64,000 bases of DNA from Carposina sasakii (lineage: Eukaryota > Arthropoda > Insecta > Lepidoptera > Carposinidae): contig CP053175.1 in NCBI GenBank assembly GCA_014607495.2, forward strand, positions 5,332,001 through 5,396,000. Direction: 5' to 3'. This document shows positions 55,743 through 64,000 of the stretch, in pieces. The notes under the pieces were generated by a model. It searched no databases, had not been told where the DNA came from, and saw nothing but the letters and a program-made list of their open reading frames with translations. Numbering within the stretch: the stretch's first letter is position 1; each line of letters starts with the position of its first letter. A program made the position numbers and the translations under genes.

Positions 55743-56265
55743 TTGGGTAAAGACAACTTCGAGAGACACCAAATGAGAGAGTGCAGCTTGGGTGGGCAGT
55801 GTATGGGAAGTTGCGTCATCTTTACCACAATGCCACAAGACCAAGGTGTTCGATCAGTGCGTTCTACCAGCCATGACTTACGGAGCCGAGACGTGGAACC
55901 TGACGGTGGGGCTGGCTCACCGATCGCATGTCACTCAGACAGCTATGGTCAATGCTCGGAATCTCGCTAATGCACAAAGTCCGAAACGAGATTATCCGGC
56001 AGACGACCAAAGTGACAGACGAAATGTAGCAGACTGAAGTGGCAGTGGGCAGGTCACATCTGTCGTAGAACCGATGGACGTTGGAGTAAACGGGTTTTCG
56101 AATGGAGACCGCGCCCGGCAAGCGTAGGGCGCCCTCCGGCCAGATGGACCGATGATTTAAAGAGGACGGCTGGTAGTGACTGGATGGCAAAAACGGGAGA
56201 TCAAGCCATGTGGCGTACACTGGGGGAGGCCTACGTCCAGCAGTGGACTGCATGCAATAGCGCTC
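55743..56265 (+). pseudogene. 5'-truncated RTE-type LINE, ORF2 C-terminal remnant
   Basis: Three frames in turn carry ORF2 pieces: GKDNFERHQMRECS-like text, CHKTKVFDQCVLPAMTYGAE then TWNLT, and finally GRWSKRVFEWRPRP and the end DWMAKTGDQAMWRTLGEAYV ahead of GTCCAGCAGTGGACTGCATG. It is the reverse transcriptase C-terminal region of an RTE-type element, broken by several frameshifts and small deletions. It is not the same lineage as the intact element at 33-37 kb, whose end reads KELGEAFA. Confidence 0.82.
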
Positions 56266-57294
56266 GCTCGCACAAGTTGCACTCTTAAGGATCTACATAT
56301 CGATATTCCTCCGTGGACTGAAGAAAAAACAAAATATGCGAAATATTCCCCATTAAATAAGTACTTATGCTTAAGGACACAGATTTATGTTTGTACCTCA
56401 TTAGGTTTAGGTTTAAGTGTGAAGAATCGACTATTATCTACCTAAATATCATAAATTTCTATTCAAAATAGCAAAGCATAATTACAGCGCATTGTTAAAT
56501 ATCTGCTTTTCTAGTAGTAATACGAATTTGACCTTAAAACCGGAATTTGTAAGTACCTTTGTAAGTTTGCAAGTTGCAATAGTTCCTGATTTTTTGAAAG
56601 ATGGTCATCATACTAACTGTCATCCATCTATTTTGAATTCGTACTCTAGTATGTATTTAAACGAAGTTTGTACATATTGTTTCCTAACTAAATTAATACG
56701 AACAATTAACATCCTTCGATCGGATAGTCGCGCCATCATTCGGTCCGATCGAACTCTATTTCAAACTTCAGATAAAATCGACAAGTTATACACCTATTAA
56801 AATTCATACCTATGGCACAAAAGTATGTGAACAATAAATAATTGAAAAATTAAATCGTATGGTCATGCAAAGGCTTAAAATCAATGGACGGGATGACCGA
56901 AAGTTCATCCATTAGGGCTATAACGACGGTCTCGTCGATATTCAAATCCTGATGTTTATGTATGTTAGATACACGAAGGCGTAAGCTGGAACTTAATTTT
57001 GGCTTAGAGTTATACTGCGCGAGGTCATAGTTGATACTTAATCTTCATTCAACTGCCGCACTTAGGATTGTTTTATTTACACAGTGCAGTTAAATACGAG
57101 ACTAGCATAGGACACACTGTAAAAGATAATTTCTACCGGAAAATCCTACTAATATTACGACATGTGAGTATGTAGATGGATGTTTGTTACTCTTTCGCGT
57201 AAAAACTGCTGGAGCGATAAAATTGGTAGAGTTACGCGCGCTGCAACCCTGGATTAACACTCGGCGTAACTTTTATCCCGCGCCCTGCACCTCG

Positions 57295-57385
57295 CCCCGC
57301 ACACACACACGGGAAAACATACTCTTAATTATCGCGATCGCGCGATAGCTTCGGCTTTGCTGTTGCTTTTACTGTAGTCTACAAA
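57295..57385. repeat. Fragment of the GC-rich palindromic element
   Basis: It contains CTCTTAATTATCGCGATCGC, GCGATAGCTTCGGCTTTGC and TGTTGCTTTTAC, the right arm of the units at 59796-60120, with an AGTCGCGGGC flank. Confidence 0.7.
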
Positions 57386-59547
57386 GTCGCGGGCAGGTCC
57401 ACTATTCTTTTGCGAGAGAATTGACATCTCCTTGTCTCGAACTTCCCTCTGCAATGAAATCGGCTGAAGTGTTGTAAACGTGTTAAATTGTGAGTTCAAC
57501 AGTGTATAGTTCGCCCAAAGACAATTTTTTTGTGTTACCAACGAGATTATTATGAAGATAAACTATTTGTTTGTTTCATACTCAGTTCGGTTGAGATGAT
57601 ACGTCTCCTGAAATGAGTACGCTTTTTCTTTACCCTCTCGATGTGTTTTATGAAGTAATTCGCGTGTAGTGTATTTGTTTTATTTGCAGTTTAGGTATTT
57701 ATTGATTAACACGTGTGAAAAAATGCCGCTTCAGTACAGCGCGAATACCTAAACATGGTGTAGTAGAGCCGATAATCTATTTACGCTGTATTGGCTTCAT
57801 AATAAATGGTAATTGAAGCTACTGATTCTCGGTATATTTTATAGGGCCGTCTAAGATTCCGCATCCGGGGAAAATTTTTTCCATTTCTTTAACTAGTGGA
57901 GCCCCGATTGTCCGTTTCCCATGGCAGTGGACTACAAGAAATTTCAGTTGCAGCTCAGGACGCTATTCTCGCCGTCATGAACGTGAATCCGGCGAGGGGT
58001 TCGGACAGCGGCTCGAGTGCTCCGCCAGCGGCATGGCCATCGCTCTAAAAACATTTTTGCCGTGTCCTACAGTAATTGAGCAATAGCTGATATATTGTTA
58101 AGTGCCTCCTCCCGACGACCTGTCGACAACAATTAGGTGAAGTACCTGCCATCGAAATCACATAACTATTTTGATAAAGGTCTACCTATGACTATTTTTT
58201 TCTCTTTCTTTGTGCAGACAGCGACCCGTTTACATTTGTTGGTAAATACTCGTATCATTTAGGTATAGAAGAAGAACTTACGATAATAAAATATTGTCTT
58301 AGTTTAATTTTAATTTCGATGCGTCATGATGTTAATTGTTTGAGATCAAGGTCAATATAGGTTTTCTGTATGGTCCTTGGATAATTCACGAACTTCGCGA
58401 GTTAACAGGCAATGTAATTTTAATGACGGCGATGCCGGTGGAAAATTGCAGTACCTACTTGCTATTAAGTATTCCTGTTTGGACCACTCGTTTATGCTAG
58501 GATAATTGATGGCAGTTATAATTCGCATTGTTATACGCCATATTTCTTCCGTCGTGGCATTTCGACTAAACAAATAGGTTCAGTAGGTAAGTTTTTATGC
58601 ACTGATGTTATTCTCCGTTTTACGTAACCTCGTACCACGTTACGGACGAAGTTGAGCGATGTATAGCTTACCTACATTGCGCGCGACCAAATGTATAAAA
58701 AAAATTACCTAAAATCATAGTCACTCATTTCCAAGCAATGAATACCTTTACCTTGAAATCACGGTGATTTGACTCAGCTGTAGTTATAAGAATCGTCCCC
58801 ACCGAGGTACTAATGCTAGTCACGCATATATAGGTAGCTTGCCATGTATCTTATGTAGATCATCCACTTAGTTTGATGTCTTGTTCACGTTATACCAAAA
58901 TGAGTGAGATAGACAATGGAGAGGTCGTTTTATACTGTCTTAGGGAAGCTTAGTGCCTTTAGAAATGTATGTAGCATTTTTTTAGTTTTCTTATTTATTT
59001 CAGTATTTTTCATAATCCAATTAATTTTAAATACTTTGCATTTTCTTATATGGATGGTTAATATCATTTCATAATTTTCTTGCCCTCATCCCATTATTTA
59101 TCGGTTGGCGCAATATAGTTTCTTTTGAATTGAAACTTACACAGCCGGCTGCCTGCCTGACGCCAACTTTTCTCAGGTATAGCAAAGTGACAATTTTTGT
59201 AAGTTAAAATACGTTCATGGAATACACTAATAAAATATAAATAATAAAGTACTCTGTTCATAACAGCTCAAAAAAAAATTAAAGTTTTTAATATCTTATA
59301 GCTTAATAACGTCTAAGGAGCACATTCCTATCCTTATCTATTAGTACCTGAGTGAACAGGACGGGGCACACTTTAGTTATCGCTGCTTCAAGCTCTACTG
59401 GCTTTTACATTATACCAACTATAATACTATGCTAATACTGTTATTCAATAACAGTATTGTTTGAGAAGATTATAATTAATCCTATTAATAACTAAGACAA
59501 TCAGCAAGATCGCCTGCCTTAGACATATAGGTACATTATACAGACTA

Positions 59548-59720
59548 GGGGCCGCCCAAGACTTCGTCCGCGTGATAGAGCAATACTCGTGTGAAGCCGG
59601 GGCGGGTCTCTAGTTATTGGTACATATAAAGCCTTGTCTTGAATCAGTCTAACCATTGAAAAAAACCGTATCAAAATCCGTTGAGTAGTTTTACAGATCT
59701 AAGCATACATAGAGACAGAC
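59548..59720 (+). repeat. Family C-related repeat
   Basis: It starts GGGGCCGCCCAAGACTTCGT and continues CCGCGTGATAGAG ... GAAGCCGGGGCGGGTCTCTA, AAAATCCGTTGAGTAGTTTT and ACATAGAGACAGACAGCGGG. Confidence 0.6.
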
Positions 59721-59795
59721 AGCGGGAAGCGACTTTGTTTTATAATATGTATTTATAACATAGTATTTATACAAGAGTATATATAGAACCGCCCG

Positions 59796-60120
59796 CTGAT
59801 TACGTAAAAGCAATAGCAAAGCCGCAGCCGCGATAAATTGAGAGTGTGTCTGTGCGCGGGGCGAGGTGCGGGGTGCGCGAGGACGGTCACGCCGAGCGCT
59901 CGTTGCGCACATGCACACACTCTTAATTATCGCGATCGCGCGGCTTCGGCCCCCTAATTACGTAAAAGCAATAGCAAAGCCGAAGCCGCGCGATCGCGAT
60001 AATTGAGAGTGTGTGTGCGCGGGGCGAGGTGCGGGGCGCGGGAGGATGCCGAGCGCTGGTTGCGCTCTCAATTATCGCGATCGCGCGGCTTCGGCTTTGC
60101 TATTGCTTTTACGTAATCAG
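59796..60120. repeat. Two tandem GC-rich palindromic (foldback) units
   Basis: Unit 2 (59954-60120) has arms of about 57 bases (59954-60011 and 60063-60120) that read CTAATTACGTAAAAGCAATA ... and ... TATTGCTTTTACGTAATCAG. They enclose AGCCGCGCGATCGCGATAA and a GC-rich loop with GCGGGGCGAGGTGCGGG. Unit 1 (59796-59953) is the same element with a truncated right arm. CpG is far denser than in the surroundings. Confidence 0.85.
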
Positions 60121-60149
60121 GGGGCCGTAAGTCCTGTGCTGACGCAGGG

Positions 60150-60250
60150 CTTTACTAGAATACATCAGCTGCATCTCCTTCCGTGTAAGTATGTCATAAG
60201 AGTCGCCTAATGAACTCAGAGGCGTTCCTCAGGCGATGAGCTGCAACAGC
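60150..60250 (+). repeat. Interspersed repeat family B copy, truncated
   Basis: It has TACATCAGCTGCATCTCCTT and CATAAGAGTCGCCTAATGAA, ending after CAGGCGATGAGCTGCAAC. Confidence 0.7.
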
Positions 60251-60784
60251 GTAGCGTCAATTATTGTTATTTAGCTAAAAAAACATCATTTTTTCATCTT
60301 TGTAATTTTTTACAGGGCTTCCTTACCTTACTAGTGATTCTCTTTTTGTCGCGGTATTTTCTATAATATCGTAAATTTTTGGCTTCCATTGTTTTGGATT
60401 CTTTTATGAAAATTATCAAACAAAGGTATTATTTTAACATTGTAAGGGGAAGCAATGCTATTATCCTTAAACATGAAGGTAAGCTTTTCATTACTAGGCT
60501 TTTTTATTAAATAAATGTAAGGATATTTACAACCTCTGTTTGTTAAAGTCTTGAAATGAAAGAAGTCTGTTCACTGATCCTACCACGACCGTAATATGAA
60601 CGTGTTTGGCATGTTACAATTATTTTATTATCTCATTCCTGTATAATGTATCTAAACTTTTATGATACCCTGGAGCTATAAAATTTATACCTACATAACT
60701 TACTAAAATTAGTGCTACAAAATAAAATTTACAAATAGATAATAAATATACAATTGTAATATTATAAATGTGAAAATACCTAAG

Positions 60785-60975
60785 TTTATTTATTACCTCT
60801 ACACGCCGATTTAAATGAAATTTGGTGTACAGGTAGTGCTCGAGAAAAGATATCTGGGCTACTTTTCGAATGAAAAGTAATAAATGAAATGAAAAGGATA
60901 AATATTTTTTCTCCGGAAGTTGTCGACATTATTTTTTCTATAGTCCTCGCGGGCGGAGTTGCGGGCGTCTGCTAG
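60785..60975 (-). repeat. Family C-related repeat (reverse)
   Basis: It starts ATTTATTACCTCTACACGCC, includes AAATTTGGTGTACAGGTAGT, and ends GGCGGAGTTGCGGGCGTCTG followed by CTAG. Confidence 0.55.
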
Positions 60976-61289
60976 CAACAAATAAATACTAAAATTCGTG
61001 AGATAAGTAAAACTTGTGGATATTTAACTAAACTTATATTGACATTTTTAACTTACTAAAAATGCAATGAGTAGGTGCGTCTGGAAAGTTTCAACTTATT
61101 GTATCTTATTTTGCATTAAAAATGCAGTCAACAAAGTTTTTTTTAATGAGACTTTATAACGACTTTCAATGCCTTTTATTATAGCTTACTTCAAAGCTTG
61201 GTAGAAAAAGTTCTCCTCCACAGGCGTTAAGAAAATGTGCAATGATGTATTTATATTTATTTGATACTTAGTTCTTCTATGCTGAATTC

Positions 61290-61560
61290 TTCTATGCTGC
61301 TCTGGGAGTGAAAAAAAAACGTATAAATACTACAGCTGCTTCTCTTCCCGGGCATACTGTACAAGTCAGTAGAGGGACAAGAGGGTCTTGGTGTTTTGTA
61401 GGCGATGGGCTGACCACCTGTCACTACTAACCGAACTTGTACATCAAAACTATACCCTCAAAATTGGTCAGAAGTGGCACCATGTGGTTCTATCGGCCTT
61501 TGGTGCTCTGCCTACCCCGTAAGGGATAAAGGCGTGATTATATGTAATGTATGTAATGAT
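61290..61560 (+). repeat. Interspersed repeat, copy 2 (partner of 2355-2625)
   Basis: It reads GCTGCTCTGGGAGTGAAAAA, CTACAGCTGCTTCTCTTCCC, GTAGAGGGACAAGAGGGTCT, TTGGTCAGAAGTGGCACCAT and GGATAAAGGCGTGATTATAT. The tail is GTAATGTATGTAATG. Confidence 0.75.
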
Positions 61561-61749
61561 ACTTAGTCCACGTGGACTATAAAAAACAATTTTTTTTGAG
61601 GATTTTTTATTCCGGAATTAAAAGTAGCGTATATCCTTTCTAGCTCTAGATTATCTATGTTCCTAACAATGTTCAGTAGTTTTAGCGTGAAAGAGTATAC
61701 ACACACATAACCCATCCTCACAAATTTTCGCTTTTATAATATTATTTCA

Positions 61750-62326
61750 AAAAAACCTTTTTAAAAACAAACTTTTATTTAAATGCGCTAAAAAGAAAAA
61801 ATAAACTTTTACACTAAAACTTTTACTGTTAATTTATAACGTCATTTCAAATTTAACACATTTGACACAATTTATATGTTATAAAAGCTTGTCGCGACAT
61901 TTAAGTACTCGTATTTACGTTCTTACTTTTAAATGTTTATTAGGCAGCATCTTTGTGTTGATGTTTCAGATTTTCCCATATTGTTCCGACGCATATCGAA
62001 GAAATATCCGTCGACCCTTCCAGAGCTTCGTGTAGAAGAGTAAGAGAGTAATATACAACAGGGTTCGCCCCGGTGCCCCGAGGTGGTATGTTCACGATAT
62101 CATGTCATCATGCCACTCAGTCCTCGGCACGGCCTCACCTTGACTTATTAAAAATTTAAAACTAAGAAAGTAAATACGAGTACTTAAATGTCGCGACAAG
62201 CTTTTATAACATATAAATTGTGTCAAATGTGTTAAATTTGAAATGACGTTATAAATTAACAGTAAAAGTTTATTTTTTCTTTTTAGCGCATTTAAATAAA
62301 AGCTTGTTTTTAAAAAGGTTTTTTTA
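61750..62326. repeat. Foldback element with arms of about 180 bases
   Basis: The left arm 61750-61940 and the right arm 62150-62326 are reverse complements. Shared words are TTGTCGCGACATTTAAGTAC and ATAACGTCATTTCAAATTTA, with a 17-base insertion in the left arm near TTTACACTAAAACTTTTACT. The 210-base centre is GC-richer (GGTTCGCCCCGGTGCCCCGA) with no ORF of note. Confidence 0.85.
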
Positions 62327-62329
62327 CCT

Positions 62330-62800
62330 AATTTTTTTTGATACCTATATTATAGGCACGAATAAAAGAAAATTATCCGCCATTTTGGGTGTTCCGCCAT
62401 GGTGGATTTGGAATAACGTCATACAGTTAACCATGCATTGTCATGCATGAACGTGCATACAAAATTTCAACTCAATTGCTTAAAAATATCTGTTTCAAAA
62501 TAGATTTTCAAGTTTTAAAAGTCCGCCATATTGGATTAAGAGTGACGTCACATTTTTTTCGAGTTACTCTCAGCTAGCCCTTTAATTTGATACCCATATT
62601 GTAGGAATGCATTAAAAATAATTGGTCCGCCATTGTGGGTATGCCGCCATGTTGGATTTAGAATGACGTCACACTGTTAATCATGCATTGTCATCCGAAC
62701 TGAACGTGCTCACCAAATTTCAGCCCAATCGGTTGAGGGCAAGTGCCTTAAAATTGAGTTGTAAGATTTCACCCGAACAAACATACATTGCAAGTTAAAT
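62330..62800 (+). repeat. Two diverged tandem copies of a 235-base unit
   Basis: Copy 1 (about 62330-62565) and copy 2 (about 62570-62800) share TTTGATACCTATATT/TTTGATACCCATATT, CCGCCATTTTGGGTGTTCCG and its variant, TGGATTTGGAATAACGTCA and its variant, and CATGCATTGTCATGCATGAA-like text. They end in CAAGTT-like sequence. Confidence 0.75.
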
Positions 62801-62824
62801 AAAAGCTTGTAAAAAAAAAAAAGG

Positions 62825-62872
62825 AAAGAAGAAGGAAAGGAATGAGACGTGATTTTTATGTATGTACGTATA
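62825..62872 (+). mobile_element. LINE 3'-tail fragment
   Basis: GAGACGTGATTTTTATGTAT followed by GTACGT matches the tail of the fragment at 41575-41670. Confidence 0.5.
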
Positions 62873-62890
62873 ATATTATTTGTAGGTTAG

Positions 62891-63079
62891 GATTATCTGC
62901 AAAACTGACACCCGTTAAAGCGACCGTGTATATGCAGACGATGTCTGATTTTCATATGAATCTATCAAGCGACAAACGTGCGCTTGACTTGATTTATTTA
63001 TGCGCCTTGTACGTGACAGCTGAGCCGAAGTCGTACTCGGACGGGTACATGTATCTGAATTGCAAAGTTTATGTTGCAG
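62891..63079 (+). CDS. Candidate internal exon, gene unknown
   Basis: This 189-base open stretch encodes LSAKLTPVKATVYMQTMSDF ... DKRALDLIYLCALYVTAEPK then SYSDGYMYLNCKVYVAG. It is bounded by GGTTAG|GA and GCAG|GTACTG, so it can be an exon with symmetrical phase (two bases, 62 codons, one base). Codon use is more GC-rich at third positions than the surrounding DNA, which supports coding. I do not recognise the family. It could be the next exon after the promoter-like region at 54.0 kb, but nothing proves that link. Confidence 0.4.
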
Positions 63080-63115
63080 GTACTGTATTAGATTAATTAA
63101 TTTCTCTATTCAATT

Positions 63116-63342
63116 AGAACTTCAATAACGTTTAATTCATCTATTTAAAAGCATATTATTATCATCGATGAAGTGACAATACCTCCTAACTAACATTTTT
63201 TAACAACGACTTTTTTAATGCAATAATCTTATAATTCAATTTCGCGTGAACAGGTTTCTTGTGCATATCGACAGTTAGGAGGTATTGTCGCTTCATCGAC
63301 GATATGCTTTTAAATAGATGAATTAAACGTTATTGAAGTTCT
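63116..63342. repeat. MITE/foldback with arms of about 70 bases
   Basis: The left arm 63116-63191 starts AGAACTTCAATAACGTTTAA. The right arm 63273-63342 ends TTAAACGTTATTGAAGTTCT. The arms match except for an ATTATTATC insertion in the left one. The centre is non-coding. Confidence 0.88.
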
Positions 63343-63349
63343 AGTCGAA

Positions 63350-63535
63350 TATGTCAGCTGCATATCTTTCCGTGCATGTCGTAAGAGTCGACTAAGGATT
63401 TCGGGCATTCTCTCATAAGCTAGCTTCTTGTCATTGAGCATTTACACCTGCCTTTGTAATAGTAAACGTGAATGTGGCACCTCCTTTATGATCCTGCAGT
63501 TCTGGCTACCCTACTTCGGAAAACAGCCTTGTATA
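63350..63535 (+). repeat. Interspersed repeat family B copy
   Basis: It contains ATGTCAGCTGCATATCTTTC, CGTGCATGTCGTAAGAGTCG, TTATGATCCTGCAGTTCTGG and the AACAGCCTTGTATACATA end. It abuts the MITE at 63116-63342. Confidence 0.75.
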
Positions 63536-63539
63536 CATA

Positions 63540-64000
63540 TACAGCTTGAAAGTATAATAATAAAAACAAAAGAAAATTAGGAACAAACAACTTTTTTCAT
63601 TCCTAAAAGACCTGTCACCATTCTTTATAGCCAGCAACTTATTACCACCAAAATAGCTGAAAAACGTTCCAAACAAACGTCTGGACGTTTGACAAATAGC
63701 ACAGATTTAGTTAAGTTACGAAATGACGGAAATTCACTTATTTACCGCAACATTTGCTTTAGGCCTGTGTGACCATATTAGTTAACTAACTTAGAGCTTA
63801 TTGAGTTGTAGTAGAGCTTAAAATGCTTTATAAACTTATGGTAAGGTCAGGTAGATATTTGGGGCCATAAATCCAGCTTTTCTCACCTTTGGTAGAAGTT
63901 GGGTACATAAATATGTCACTATATAGTGCTTAGGGACGAAGGGTGAACATACGTTTACACTTACGTTTTAGTTATTCACACTACAGTACACTCATGAAAT
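63540..64000. other. Window end, nothing recognised
   Basis: AT-rich sequence with no open frame of note, no clear repeat from the families above and no splice-bounded exon that I could support. Confidence 0.5.

Larger units (their letters stand above)
56266..59795. other. Stretch without a supported gene
   Basis: It holds a fragment of the GC-rich palindrome family at 57295-57385 and a 3'-end piece of the family C variant at 57155-57270. A short GC-rich frame at about 57955-58047 (ending SSAPPAAWPSL) could be a retroelement remnant, but no family is recognised. A family C-like piece is at 59548-59720. Confidence 0.5.

Noticed and set aside
57955..58047. Short GC-rich frame ending SSAPPAAWPSL as a gene exon
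   Set aside because: Only about 30 codons, no family match, and other frames are equally open. It could be a retroelement remnant but is not supportable.
1..64000. CRISPR array, operon or prokaryotic defence system
   Set aside because: No regularly spaced short repeats with unique spacers. Genes are spliced and the repeats are eukaryotic transposons.

Overview
The window looks like nuclear DNA of a moth or butterfly (Lepidoptera). It is AT-rich and intron-rich. It is saturated with short interspersed repeats of the kind known from lepidopteran genomes: RTE-type LINE 3' tails ending in short microsatellites, hAT and mariner-like MITEs, a Helitron relic and tRNA-derived SINEs. The order-level assignment is an inference from repeat style and protein sequence; no database search was possible.

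Two host genes can be supported well. The first is a conventional calpain (Ca2+-dependent cysteine protease) on the minus strand. Its coding exons run from about 25.2 kb down to 2.85 kb, and the gene continues past the left edge of the window. All ten downstream exon junctions keep the reading frame, and Cys, His and Asn of the catalytic triad are present. Two different ATG-containing first exons (about 25.1 and 22.5 kb) can each join the shared exon at 11.3 kb in phase 0, which suggests two promoters. The second gene is NIP7, a 60S ribosome biogenesis factor, on the plus strand at 30.25-32.57 kb. Its three exons give exactly 180 codons plus a stop. Calpain and NIP7 are divergent neighbours separated by about 5 kb.

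Inside the 11-kb calpain intron (11.3-22.3 kb) lie two tandem minus-strand ORFs (12.8-13.4 and 13.8-14.5 kb) that I do not recognise. Their C-terminal 30 residues are clearly alike, so they are a small nested paralog pair or paired exons. At the right end, one short exon-like stretch (62.9-63.1 kb) and one TATA-containing promoter-like region (54.0 kb) hint at a further gene that cannot be identified.

The rest is mobile DNA. 0-2.35 kb is the 3' part of a decayed BEL/Pao retrotransposon with its LTR. 17.5-18.35 kb is a decayed Helitron. 31.2-32.2 kb is a 5'-truncated LINE in a NIP7 intron. 33.0-37.2 kb is an apparently full-length RTE-type LINE with intact ORF1 and ORF2, flanked by a 323-bp perfect direct repeat that contains a whole hAT MITE; this is best read as a giant target-site duplication. 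38.2-40.6 kb is a very young non-autonomous LTR element: two 1.1-kb LTRs, a 247-bp interior and a tRNA-Lys primer-binding site. 43-44.1 kb is a hAT MITE nested in another hAT MITE. 59.8-60.1 kb holds tandem GC-rich palindromes. 61.7-63.3 kb holds two long foldback elements. I found no operon, CRISPR array, rRNA or convincing functional tRNA. Boundaries of repeat copies were set by eye and are approximate unless a target duplication fixes them.
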